Source: Lyophyllum atratum
Taxonomy: Eukaryota; Basidiomycota; Agaricomycetes; Agaricales; Lyophyllaceae
NCBI GenBank assembly: GCA_014905825.1
Contig: JACGCN010000012.1
Span: forward strand, 868,001 to 932,000
Reading direction: 5' to 3'
DNA: 64,000 nt
Positions within the stretch are counted from its first letter, which is position 1, and each line of letters opens with the position of its first letter. The notes below the pieces were generated by a model. That model saw only the letters and a program-made list of their open reading frames with translations. It searched no databases and was not told the origin of the DNA. Both the position numbers and the translations under genes were made by a program. This document shows, piece after piece, positions 1-10,476 of this stretch.

Positions 1-1185
1 TTGTCCTCTCACAACTGGATGGGCGGTACTTCAAGGAAATTGCTGGCACTTCAAGTTGGAGTTTAGATTTCGTACTTGTCAAGAGAGGCGACTCCCTACC
101 AATGGCGGAATCATCCTCGTCGCTTTTGTATGCTAGAAGTGTAAATTTGGAGATGGAGCTTGATGAAGGCGAATATAATGTATATGTGAGTGCTTTTCAT
201 TGAAGGCATCAGGAATCAGGAATGGATTACCCTCGATACTATAGGTTCGGTTAGATCGCACTACGTTCAAGGATCCAGTGAGCACATTCTTGATCGCCCT
301 TTCCTTTCTTTTGGCTGGCTAATCTGGCTGTGTAGGATTATTTCAAGAAAGGTGTCGACAGCGGCTGGGACCATCGCAAACTATCTCGTGTTCTGACTGA
401 GAGAGCAAAGAGCCGATCCGTTGCATTCAGTATGTTTGACGACATAAATTGATGTCCCCGTTATTGACTGACATTGCCGCTCAAAGACTTCAGACCAGGG
501 TACGTATACATCCACTACAGTATCGCCTTCGCTGATCATTCTTTCCCTTCGCAGTATACAATACAAGTACCTCCCTACCGAGCTGTCGTTATGGATCAGC
601 AGAGACCTCGCTCTGTATGAAAAGACGAGGGCGAGCGAGCAGGCGAAGAAGGAAGACGAGGAGGGCGGTGTGAAGACGGTCACTGTGACTGTTACTACAA
701 CCACGACGACGACGAAAACGGTCGTGAAGAAGGACGCTGACGAATCAACCACTTCGCCTGCTGCACCAAGTGGTGTGTCTACCACCACCATTGAGCCTGC
801 CAACAGCACCAACGATTCCACACCCTCGCACCCAAAAGCTCCTTCACCCACATTACCGCCAGCCAATGCCCCTAAACCTCCTCCAATCGACACCTGTATA
901 ATCGATCCCGGCCACGTTGGCATCGACATCAGCAACTTTGCTCCTGCCTCGCCGAAATTCCGCAGCTTCTCTCCCATCCCACCGCTTCCCCGCGCTTCGC
1001 CACCTGAAAACGCTGTGCCTGCCATCGAGATTGCTGAAGATGATAACTCGGTGTATCTCGGCCTGCGTGTGTATACCAAAGACACAACTGCTGTCGTGGG
1101 CGGACTACTCTATGGTGACATGTCGGGTTTCGTGTCACCATCGGCGTCGAGGCCAAATTCGCCAGCGCTCTTGAGGATGAGGTGA
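1..1185 (+). CDS. Calpain-like cysteine protease, C-terminal part (5' end outside window)
   Basis: Only the tail of the gene is present; the catalytic Cys/His/Asn domain would lie upstream. Frame 3 from base 3 reads a calpain domain-III-like stretch (SQLDGRYFKEIAG, then SSWSLDFVLVKRGDS, then YARSVNLEMELDEGEYNVYV). A GTGAGT...ATAG intron (186-244) joins to VRLDRTTFKDP. A second intron (278-335) leads to DYFKKGVDSGWDHRKLSRVL. A third intron, about 430-520, enters the frame YKYLPTELSLWISRDLALYEKTR followed by a low-complexity Thr/Pro/Ser linker (KTVTVTVTTTT). The end carries NSVYLGLRVYTKDT, which looks like a conserved C-terminal element. The reading frame closes at 1185, but a different frame continues with sensible sequence (VTIGVEAKFASALEDEVIQE, about 1134-1200). 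So the true 3' end may need another intron or reflect a frameshift. Family assignment rests on recognised domain-III motifs. Confidence 0.75.
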
Positions 1186-1845
1186 TCCAGGAGACATGCC
1201 GCAGGTCTGTTTATCAATATATGGATCCAAGTTCATGGATCGATAGTATTTCTAGATGTGCCTTCATAATGGTAGCGTAGGTATTAGTCCATGTCATTCG
1301 ATTACGGTATTACATGCACTTTTCGATGACATCGACATCGATGTGAAGTCGAGGAGGTCGTGTTGCATAGGAAATTCTAATGAGAGCGAAATTCGAATGA
1401 TGGTCATCCTAGACAATTCAACTCTTGAGAACAAGCCTTCAAAATTCAAAATCCCGTGGCATTGAGTAGCACGCAGTCATTAGCACCCGAAGTGTTTCTA
1501 GCCCAAGCATTCAATTTATGCCATGCTGATATTGAACGAACGTAACTGTAACTTTACATTCAGAGCACCTCAGGTGATTTTGATACGGACGCTACTTATC
1601 AGCTCGAGAGGAATGATGAATACCCTTTTTCTAGCGGCAAGCTACAACGATCCCTACTTCAAGCACCGAAGTTTCCGCTTGTTTTCACCTAGGCCAGGCA
1701 TGAACCCAGTATAGCACCAGAATCAGCGCACATGAGCCCTCCGATTATTACGTTTAGTATAACTCGAGAAGCCGTCTCGTAGTTCTCCCTGCATCTTAAA
1801 TCATCCCGCCACTCTATCTTATACGATATACGCAACCATCCTGTG
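1186..1845. other. Intergenic between convergent genes
   Basis: About 660 bases between the calpain-like stop and the TAH18 stop. The first 30-60 bases may still be coding for the calpain gene in a shifted frame. The rest holds only short random frames. I see no RNA gene or repeat. Confidence 0.5.
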
Positions 1846-4427
1846 TTAACTCCAACACTCCTCCAATAGACGTCCCTCCCTAATCATCTCATCTACATAC
1901 CGCACCGCCGCGTCCCTCGCATACCCGCCCTCCATCTCTACCGCGTCCGCGAGAGCAGTTTTTACGGCCGACGGCATCTTGTTCGAGGACCTGCATGCAT
2001 AAAATCACACGAGGATTCACATAAAGCAGCCAGGTATGAGCAGTTAACGCACCCAGAGATATACACCCATGCCCCATCCTGAAGGAGACTCCACACACGA
2101 CGAGCATCCTCCCGAATACGGTCTTGCACATACACCCGCGCCTCTCCTTCCTTTCCGTCGCGCGAATGCGCCACGCGGTACACGAGCTGCTGGCGTGATG
2201 CGAGCTTCTCCCACTCTGTGGCGTAGTGCTCATCCTGCGTGGCAGAGCGGCAGCCGAAATATAGAGTGTTGGCTTTTTCATAATTGTGTCATCAGCTAAT
2301 GGAATGAAAGTGAGACTGGCAGAGGGTGACGCACAAGATGAGCCATCTTGGATACGTTCCTGAATAAGCGCGCGCATCGGGGCAACGCCCGTACCAGGAC
2401 CAACACAGATGACCGGAGTGGAGGGGTTAGGTGGGAGGGAAATGAGGCCCTTTTGAATTGCGATGCGCAGCTGATCACCTAATGGTGACGAAGAGGAATG
2501 TGTTAGCAAGAAGCTACTACAAGTTCAAAGGACACGATGACGACGCACCACGCTTTAACCCCGCAAGGTAAGTTGTACACGCCCCACGTCTCGGAACCTT
2601 CAGCTTCGTACGGTACTTGACGATCGCGATACATAGCTGGACTCGATTTGGATGTTCCTACGCCACGTCAAATAGAAAATCATACATAATACCAGTAATG
2701 AGCACGGATGCATATCAGAGATCAATGTGGGTCCTTCGCATGTAGTAAACGCCGAACCTTAATGGAACTAGCAATAGAGAACTGCCGTGGGCGCAGCGGT
2801 GGAAGGACATCGAAGACATACGCCCTCGGTATACGCACGTTCCGAAACTCGCTCATGACTTCGTGAATGGTCCGGCGTGGACGGTGACAGTACTCGTACA
2901 GGTCATCCTGTCATTGTATGATACTGAGTTGTTGACTTATGCCAGGCATGTAGAAAGATCAGTGAACGCACCCCACCTGCAGGGCTCAACCAATCGTCGA
3001 GAGTCTCTACCTCTCGCTCGTCAGACGTGAAGTATCGCAGATATTGGAAGAAAACGCGTCGTGGGACGGCGCGAAAATCGACGTGGCGAGAGAGGATGGT
3101 GCGCAAGGTCGTTCTTTGAGGGTGGAGGGGAAGATGATCAGGAAAGGATTGGTCTACATAGGTATCGATGAGAGAATATCAGCATTGGGACCGAACGCGG
3201 CGTAATGTAGATTAGATGTTAGGGAGAAAGAGAAGCACAGACCTGTCATGCTCCGTGTGATAGTAATTGGGGTATCGGCGATTTTGTCCCAGTGCATGAT
3301 CTCTAGGAAGTCCTGGACTTCCGCGTGAGGGGCAACCGGATGGATCAAAGCGACATCTCCAGGCAAATACCTGTTTATGAAAGACAGGGTTATCGCTCAA
3401 TGCCCCATGTCCATTTTATAAGGTTTAAATAGGTCCTCATCCCAACAATCTCGTCGAAGTAGGAGAAGAGAAGAAACAAAACATACCGTATGTCATCTTT
3501 AGCATCGAACTCGAACTCGAGATGGCGCACATCCTGATACCAGCCTTCCGCCGTGATGCGTGTGTTTTCGCGCACGACAGCTGTGTAGAACGCTTGATCG
3601 GTCTGTAAAAGGTCAGTAGTCCCCGTCTTCCCCGTCTTCGTTTCGATGTTAGTCTCCGGGGCGTCACGAATGGTAACGCGTGCTGGTGGTATGGTGGTTT
3701 CTGGGATGACGTCAATGCCAGGTGGGAGTGGGTGTAGCTCAATGAGCTTCGCAAGGAGGGAGTTAATCCATGGCTGTAGAGCTCCGTCAAGCCTATACAC
3801 ATATGAGAGCTCAGTATTCACGCTCGAACCCAGAGTCTCACGTATGATACAAATAGGGATACTCACCCAAGCTGGTGTTGATCATCTCCCTCGCCACGTT
3901 CACAGATCTCATGTGCACCGAGGCTGGTCAAACGTCGGGAAAGCTTCTTAGCAGCCCAGCAGAACTTTTCATACGCCGTGTCACCAAGACCAAACACCGC
4001 GAAGGAAAGATCCTCGAAGAGATCAGCTGGAAGATCGGAGCGCAGCAGCTGTGCCCAAAGTGACGACATGGAGCGTGGTTCGACGCCCGAGCCTGTTGTG
4101 GATGCAACGAAAATAACGAGAGGTTCGGAGAGAAGGTCGGGCTTTGGTGTCAAATCAATGTGATGAGAATAGTTAGGGTAGATGATGGGCTGTAAGACAT
4201 ACGGCAGAGAGGGCATCAATGCTAAGGACGCGGCATTGAAATGCTATGCGTCGACATTGGCGCGCTATGCGGTCCGCGACGTCCTGTGAGTTTCCAGTTT
4301 CTGTGGCGTATAGAATGAGCAGCGATCGAGGATCTGGCTCCGGACTTGGACTTGAACTAGGACTAGGACTTGAACTAGGACTAGGACTTGAACTAGGACT
4401 TGAACTCGAGGCAACAGTCAGAGTCAT
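1846..4427 (-). CDS. TAH18: NADPH-dependent diflavin oxidoreductase 1 (Tah18)
   Basis: Cytosolic FAD/FMN reductase that passes electrons from NADPH to Dre2 (anamorsin) in cytosolic Fe-S protein assembly (family knowledge). The start is ATG at 4427. After a Ser-Pro repeat comes the flavodoxin motif LLILYATETGNSQDVADRIA, then LVIFVASTTGSGVEP and FAVFGLGDTAYEKFCWAAKK (FMN domain). Further exons carry the FAD-binding module: the linker ending DIRY, then LPGDVALIHPVAPHAEVQDF, and RPRQFSIASS near 2790 (RxYS-type FAD motif). The NADP domain has VICVGPGTGVAPMRALIQER, TLYFGCRSATQDEHY read across frames, and a C-terminal helix ending YVDEMIREGRLLEECWS with TAA at 1846-1848. At least six short introns interrupt it; boundaries are approximate. 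It is divergent from LCL3 with only 89 bases between the ATGs. Confidence 0.9.
4325..4410 (-). repeat. 18-bp tandem repeat encoding Ser-Pro linker in TAH18
   Basis: Tandem copies of a unit like GACTTGAACTAGGACTAG on the plus strand. On the minus strand they encode repeated SSSPSP between the initiator Met and the flavodoxin domain. The unit is a multiple of three, so copy changes keep the frame. Confidence 0.8.
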
Positions 4428-4516
4428 AAAAGAGATTCCTTATCAGATAAGAGAAGAAGGTCAATTACTGTTGACCGTGTGAACGCGTCCAATTGCTTCC
4501 GTCCCCTGCACCCCAA
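4428..4516. promoter_or_regulatory. Bidirectional promoter between TAH18 and LCL3
   Basis: Only 89 bases separate the two divergent start codons (4427 minus, 4517 plus). Both promoters and 5' leaders must fit here or overlap the coding regions. No clear TATA box is visible. Confidence 0.5.
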
Positions 4517-5881
4517 ATGCCCATACCATGGCCATGGCGCATTGACATCGACGACGCGTACAACGACGAGCGCAAGCCTAAAAATGGCGTATTTGCTCTT
4601 CCAGAATGTTTAAAGGCGCAGCTGGACGCGGTGCCACCCCCGTTGCTCGCATTGACCACCTTCGCTCTTGGCGCCTTCACTGCCGCTTCCACCGCTTTGC
4701 TCTACGCACGCTACGGCCGACGCCTGCGGAACGCTGAATGGGTTACACCTGACTTGTTCGCGCGTAACCGCTGGATCAAGGGTGTTGTCACCTCGTAGGC
4801 GCCTCGGCATTGGAACATACGTGCGGATGTTGATGCTGACCCGGACGCGCCTGTGACAGCGTTGGAGATGCGGATAACTTCCGCCTATACCACACGCCTG
4901 CGCTGGGTTGGCGCTGGCCGCTGAAGTTCCGTCGAATACCATCCACAAGCAAAGGTGTGTTGCGTATCACCTATTCTTCATTTCCAGGCTTGATTTCTTC
5001 CGTAACGTGTAGGCTTGAAAGACGAAACGCTTCACATTCGAATTGCGGGGGTAGACGCTCCAGAGGTACGTCCCTAACATATGCCCCATGTCATGTCACG
5101 CCCATCAAAGCATGCTTACCCGTCGTTCAGGCAGCACATTTTGGACGCCCAGCACAGCCTTACGCTGTAGAAAGTCTAGCATGGCTACGTGAGGCTATCC
5201 TGGGGAAGGTGGTCTACTGTCAGCTCCTGCGGCGCGACCAGTATTCTCGTATTGTGAGCCTCGTTCTCAGTTTCGCTTCTGATTCCGGCTGACGACCCAC
5301 ACTCTCTAGGTGGCACACGTTACCCTTGCCCCAAGAATTCTCCCCGGAACGCTGGTCACTGGGAAACTTCTCTCTCATGAGATGTTGCGCGCTGGGTGGG
5401 TCACTACATATGAGCAGGTATGTCACTACTTCTCCTGTTCTTCCATCGCGCTCGTGTTCTCGTACATACTGCCTGAGAACTGACGCACGATTCTCTTTGT
5501 AGTCGGGTGCGGAGCACGGCAAATGGGGGAAAGATGCGTTCCTAAGCATCGAGGCTGAAGCCAAGTACGTTCCTGTTTATTGTTTTCGTTCAGTTATGCA
5601 TATCATCACTCATTGTACTCCCTGACTCCTGTACATGTCCATTGCTCTTCTTCCATTTCTCAACTTCGTCTTCTTGCTTCTTAATCGACTTTTATTGACA
5701 TTTTTTCGCCAGAGCTGGACGCCGGGGAATGTGGGAGAAAGGCATTAGTGCGGAGAGCCCTGCGGATTACAAACGACGACACGCGGCTGCGGCGTCGCTA
5801 GAGGATGCGGAAGCTGCACGGCCTCGTGCCCAGGCGACAGAGGGTCAGAAAGGGTGGCTGAGGCGCATTTTGGGATGGTGA
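4517..5881 (+). CDS. LCL3: Staphylococcal-nuclease-like membrane protein (Lcl3 family)
   Basis: Start ATG 4517 ([19 protein letters not shown]). A hydrophobic N-terminal segment ([25 protein letters not shown]) fits the single membrane anchor of Lcl3 proteins, which in yeast localise to mitochondria or ER. The SNase (thermonuclease) fold follows over several exons: [20 protein letters not shown], then [17 protein letters not shown] (the typical GVDAPE active-site strand), then [20 protein letters not shown], then [13 protein letters not shown], and a segment ending [12 protein letters not shown] (reads MLRAGWAxVYE in relatives). It finishes with [21 protein letters not shown] and stop TGA 5879-5881. 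Five or so short introns separate these blocks. Biochemical activity of fungal Lcl3 is poorly known; nuclease activity is inferred from the fold. Confidence 0.9.
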
Positions 5882-6407
5882 GGGAATCCAGGACGTTGCG
5901 AATCTTTTCGGAAGTTGTGATTGGTGGGACAACGGGGTCGCTGTTCCAAGGGGGTCGTCATGCCCCAAGAACCTACATACGCCGAAGGGGGCCCAAACGC
6001 TGTACGTTTACGCACACGATCGTGTTCTTGTCGTCTGGCCACCTCGACCCCAGCTATCTCGACCGTCTCCCCCCACTTCTTGAAACCCCCTTCCTCGCAC
6101 GCGTTGGCGCATCTTTTCGACAAATTTTCTTCCAGAAACTGGATGGACTGTCCCGAGTTTTTTTCTTGATGGATTGTTTGGACACATCGCCCGTCATGGC
6201 CGGCTCAGTGGATCAGCGGAATGTACAGGTCTAAGATGCCTCTTTGCCCAGGGTAAGAATGAACCGGAAGTACAAAGGAAATCACCGAGCAAACTCACCT
6301 ACGTTGAAGTCAAAATGAAGTTGAGACAAAGGTGAAAATAGACTTGATATCCAAACGTAAGGAGAATAAGTATTACAGACGTGCAGAAGCGCATAGCGAC
6401 ATCATGA
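5882..6407. other. Intergenic with an unassigned minus-strand open frame
   Basis: Between convergent LCL3 and the MYND gene. A minus-strand frame (about 5845-6150, reading EENLSKRCANACEEGGFKKW and onward) overlaps the LCL3 3' end and lacks a clear ATG. It has coding-like composition but no family I recognise. It could be a small gene with introns or chance. Confidence 0.3.
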
Positions 6408-7348
6408 TCATCTCCTCGGTTTATGGGAGGCCTGAGACGCAGCCTGACTCTTCGTCGTCCAAGATCCGTCTTCCGCGCCCGAGAGATCAAACTTCGTTCC
6501 CTTCTCAATGTCCTTGATCAACGTTCCTTTCCAATCGGCGTTGACGATGCGTCGGGCGTCTAGTAGTGGGCTAAAGGGGAGGAGAAGCAAAGAGAGAGGG
6601 GGGCATTCTAGGACTATCGCTGCGACGGTGCCACTCCCATCCCCGTCGCTCTCGTCCTGCAGCTTCTTGAAGCGTTGTACGCACTCAGCCCATGCCGGTG
6701 TGTAGCGCTTGCCGACGCTCATATCCACAACCTCTGCTTCTACGATGCGGAAGTATTTGCCGCGCTTGCTATGGTGGTCCGTGCGAGAATGTATAAGTAT
6801 GTTCATGACGTGTGTACGGGCACGGTTGATATCACGATCAAGTGCGAGGGCATGGACGGTGGCGGCCATGAGCGTGTCAATGTGGAACTTGATCCACTTG
6901 TCAAGCCGTGTGTCCAGCTCGGTCAGGGTGATGCCAGGGGGGATGAAGCGCGAGTAGGAGCCATCTCGGTCAGCCTGCGCTAGCGTTGCGGCATGTTTTG
7001 CGTTTGTGTTGCAGTATTCCTTATGCACCTGATGATAGGCAGCCGACACGTCAGAGTGCTACTGAGTGAGCGCTTTGGCTGTCACTCACCTTCCAGTGAG
7101 ATGCCTGACAAGCCTTTGAGCAGTACCTAGTGATCGGAACAGCCCATGTAAGTGCAAACGGATGCTGCAGAAGGGGCGCCCAAGGATTGTGTGAAAGCTC
7201 ACTTGATTATCTTACAGGCGGCACATTTCTTGAGGGAGATTTCTGCCCCCGAGAGACCGCAACTGCCACATATGTTTCCTGTATTTATGCGTTTCGCGAA
7301 GGTGGTTGGGTCGTCCAGGGTCCCCTTGGTGGTGGAAGATCGGGACAT
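6408..7348 (-). CDS. MYND-type zinc finger protein
   Basis: Start ATG 7348 (MSRSSTTKGTLDDPTTFAKR). Exon 1 gives ICGSCGLSGAEISLKKCAAC followed by KIIK, and a phase-2 GTGAGC intron leads to YCSKACQASHWK. After a further intron comes VHKEYCNTNAKHAATLAQAD. Together this is a full MYND finger: Cys pairs CGSC, CAAC, YC..C and the HW..HK..C end, binding two zincs. The rest (about 200 residues) has no domain I recognise; it includes RFIPPGITLTELDTRLDKWI and ends SQASHKPRR with TGA at 6408-6410. MYND fingers usually mediate protein-protein contacts. This architecture (N-terminal MYND plus an unknown C-terminus) is expanded in mushroom genomes. It lies divergent to another MYND gene at 7967. Confidence 0.8.
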
Positions 7349-7966
7349 GCCCGGAGCCTGAGGTCGCTCCAGCAACCGGATAAGATAAGATCATCATGAA
7401 ATTCAAACTCAGGGTTCTTGTAACTCCGGGTTGCATCATCTTCTAGTTGACTCTCATAGCGATGGACAGACATCAGTGGGTCGTACCTCGTCTTCGGCTG
7501 TCTTCCCTTACTCTGCAAGCACAAACCAAAAACCTTTGTACAGGGGATGTAGGCCGCTAAATGCACTGTAAACATAGGTACACCGCATAATACTGTGCAA
7601 GGGCTTTATGTTCCAACGGTGTTTTCGCAACTAGGCATCAGGCAGTGGTGTACTGCGTCAGTTATAGCAGGTATTTCTCGCTTCCTCGACATGGTTCAGA
7701 AATATAAATCGCGTCTAAACAAAACACTCCATACACTATCCACCCATCCAAACAAAGGTCCTAGTTGGCCGTACCAGTGTTGTCCGTATGCAAAGAAAGA
7801 CTTGTCGTGGAGTTTGAAGTCTTCTTACATTTCCAAATCGGGTAGTAGTTCAAATTACTTTTGTCCAACCCAACCACATCGCCAAGTGACCTCGTGCCAC
7901 CGTCGGAACAGTGGCTTTGCCTCCTCTGAGCTCACCCTCGTCGCTCTCATCTGAACCTTGTCAACA
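7349..7966. other. Divergent upstream region of two MYND genes
   Basis: About 620 bases between two divergent ATGs. It holds only short frames with no family match. It should contain both promoters; I see no convincing TATA box. Confidence 0.4.
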
Positions 7967-9595
7967 ATGTCACCTCCCAGACCCCATCTACCGACGAAGT
8001 TCATCAAGCAGATCGTGGCCGATCGGACCTTGTCTGACGGTTATGAATCTATGGTCTTCACAGACCAGTTTCATGCCGCGCGCCTTCAAATGGTGGATGT
8101 GAGGGCGTCGGAGTCGAGGTCACCAGATGCAGTACACGGTTTTGAACTGGAAGGGGGTCGTAAGAATCCCTTCCCTGATCATCTCTTAGGGCGCATACAC
8201 ATAGCTGCCGTGGCAGCGGATATTCTGGCTGTCTGCGAGTTAATACGACTCGGGGCTGTCGTGGATCTCGAGGATAGCGCTGGCCATACTGCGCTTAACA
8301 TTGCGATTTCTTTTATTACGATGCCTCTCATGACGGGAAATGCTGCTCTCCTTGGACCCGCGCATCTCGCACGGTCAACCTACATAGTCCGTATGCTCGT
8401 TGAGCAACACGCAGACGTAAATCACACTCCCAAGACTACTATGAGTCCTCTACACTGGGCATGTTGCGTCCGAAACTGGGATCTGATCGCGCTGCTCTTG
8501 AAGCATGGTGCCAAACACCCGGCAGACATGCATGTCGTCTTTCCGAACGATCCTTCAAACTTGAGACGTTTCTACGCCCTCCGGAAGGCTCATCCCCCGG
8601 GCCAGGAGCGTCCCCCACAGAAGTGCCCGTGTTGGTCGGGTAAACTTCTCAAGGACTGTCATGCAGTCAAACAGCCCTATCCCGACGAATTTTATTGCAC
8701 ATGTGGCTCTAAGAAGCTATACGGAAAATGCTGTGCTCGCCGAAATATAATGCTCTTCGAAATTTGGAACCCGAAACTGCTCTATCTGCAGCAATTCCAC
8801 TTTCGAACTGCTGGACTCGTTGCCATCGGTGATGGACTCGAAAAGAGCACTACAGACGAAATGGTCCGCGCACATTACATATCCGTGCCGAGGGAATACC
8901 TAGACAGCCAGGGGCTGACCGAAGAAGAAGCATTTGAATTCTTGGGTCGTATTGTCATCGCGTTATCACCCCAGAAACAGATCGATCCCGCTTTTGCCTT
9001 TGCGATGAGAGAAACGCAGTTCTTGCCCAGGTACATACCTGATCTTCCAGAGCTCATAGGTAGTGACTGAATGTACTCTCAAACAGGCCCCAGGGACGTT
9101 CTTTCAGCAAGATCGCATGCGAAGCGGCTGAGAAACAGTGGAACATGGCCATCGATAAGTATATCGCCTCGAATCCTCCGGGAGCACGGTCTAGTATCGA
9201 TATTGAGTGCGCTGCAAAGATTCGACATACCGGCGGAGCGCTTTTCAGGACGTGCGAAGGGCCGAAGTGCATGAAAATTGAGGGAAAGGACATCGAGAAG
9301 CTAAACGTTTGTTCCAAGTGTCGGATGGTAAGTCCCTTCAATGCCATTCTTATTCACGGTCAACATGTGATTCACGAACTTTGCACTTCAGTCTGTTTAT
9401 TGCAGTCGTACCTGCCAGACTGCGGCATGGAAGCAACACAAAACTATATGTGGCGATGCAAGTCAAAGAGAACAGGCGCTGCCATCACAGATTGCAATAG
9501 ACCGATACCTGCTGTCTGCCGGAAAACATCAGAAGGTCGAGGATCTAGATTGGTCCAAAATGTTCAAAGAATCTGGTGAAGAGAGGGCCTCATAA
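7967..9595 (+). CDS. Ankyrin / SEC-C / MYND zinc finger protein
   Basis: Start ATG 7967 (MSPPRPHLPTKFIKQIVADR). Residues about 65-190 read as ankyrin repeats (GRIHIAAVAADILAVCELIR; DLEDSAGHTALNIAI; MSPLHWACCVRNWDLIALLL). Then come two SEC-C-like zinc motifs, CPCWSGKLLKDCH and CTCGSKKLYGKCC. A GTACAT...ACAG intron (about 9030-9089) removes the in-frame stop at 9068, and the frame resumes with PQGRSFSKIACEAAEKQWNM. The C-terminus is a MYND finger split by one intron: CEGPKCMKIEGKDIEKLNVC, SKCRM, then SVYCSRTCQTAAWKQHKTIC. It ends GEERAS with TAA 9593-9595. The role is unknown; all three modules are protein-interaction or zinc-binding types, so a regulatory scaffold is plausible. Intron positions are inferred from phase. 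Confidence 0.8.
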
Positions 9596-9837
9596 CGCAA
9601 ATGACATAGGTGGGTCCTGTTTCAATTGTCTGAGGGCATTCGACTCTGCACTGAGAATACATCCGGCGAAGTTTTGATGTCAGTCTGGCTAGTGCGATCC
9701 GTCACGCTCGGGTTTTTTCGTACAATCTAATTGATTCGTATTCTAAAGGAAAGCTGTACTAGGTCCCTGGCAGAAGAGGCTACACGGCAACTTCAAATCA
9801 CTGCAGTGTCCCAACAAACCAGATAATTTCGAGTAAA
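9596..9837. other. Intergenic, nothing recognised
   Basis: 3' flank of the ankyrin/MYND gene up to the MITE target duplication. I see no features. Confidence 0.4.
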
Positions 9838-9840
9838 TAA

Positions 9841-9895
9841 GGGTCTGTTCGGCAACCAAACCTGGGTCAGGTTTGGGGTCAGGTTTGCTTACATA
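9841..9895 (+). repeat. Left terminal inverted repeat of MITE
   Basis: Starts GGGTCTGTTCGGCAACC and pairs with 10419-10473. Confidence 0.9.
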
Positions 9896-9971
9896 GACAT
9901 CATGTGACTGTTCCGGAAACGATCGTGCGCGCGTCGCGTCGCGTCCATGTTTGCTTGGTCCAGCTTGCTTA

Positions 9972-10360
9972 GGAGTTTTGAGAAAGTCTTAGAATTTATA
10001 TTTTAATAACTTGCTGTTCACTTTTTCTTCTCAAACTTTTCGGAGTCAAAGAAAAACATTTTTAGTATACGTTGCAAAATAAGAATTTAAAAATCCCTGA
10101 TAATACTCTCAGCGCTCTCAGCGGAATGAAGCCGGGCTCAGAAAATGTTACAATTTAGGAGTTTTAAAAAACTCCGTGGGAGAAAATCTTAAAATATAAT
10201 TTTTCAATAGTTTCTTGCTGGCTTTGGCTTCTCAAATTTTTAGGCAGGACAAAAAAGCAAATATAGTATATCAATGCAAAATAACAATGTAGAAATCCCT
10301 GAAGATACTTTCAGCGGAATGAAGCCGGTCCAGAAAGCGTCAGAATTTGCGAGTTCTAAA
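9972..10360 (+). repeat. Internal direct duplication inside MITE
   Basis: Two diverged copies of about 190 bases, starting near 9972 and 10158. Shared blocks include CTTCTCAAA, GCAAAATAA, AATCCCTGA and GCGGAATGAAGCCGG. Confidence 0.75.
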
Positions 10361-10418
10361 ATTATCTAAATACTGCGTCACATGCGCTCGGTCGTTTCCG
10401 AAATCGTCACCTGACGTA

Positions 10419-10473
10419 TATGTAAGCAAACCTGACCCCAAACTTGACCCAGGTTTGGTTGCCGAACAGACCC
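10419..10473 (-). repeat. Right terminal inverted repeat of MITE
   Basis: Reverse complement of the left end with a single A/G difference (AAGTTTGGGG versus AGGTTTGGGG). Confidence 0.9.
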
Positions 10474-10476
10474 TAA

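Larger units (their letters stand above)
9841..10473. mobile_element. Tourist-like MITE (PIF/Harbinger type), 633 bp
   Basis: The left end begins GGGTCTGTTCGGCAACCAAA and the right end is its reverse complement. The inverted repeats are about 55 bases long (9841-9895 and 10419-10473) with one mismatch seen, and weaker symmetry continues to about 85 bases. Flanks carry TAA on both sides (9838-9840 and 10474-10476), the 3-bp TWA-type target duplication of PIF/Harbinger elements. There is no transposase frame, so it is non-autonomous. The interior is AT-rich and contains an internal direct duplication. Confidence 0.88.

Noticed and set aside
381..1085. Long minus-strand frame opposite the calpain-like tail
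   Set aside because: It is the antisense of a Thr/Pro/Ser-rich linker; the plus frame has recognisable protease motifs and phased introns.
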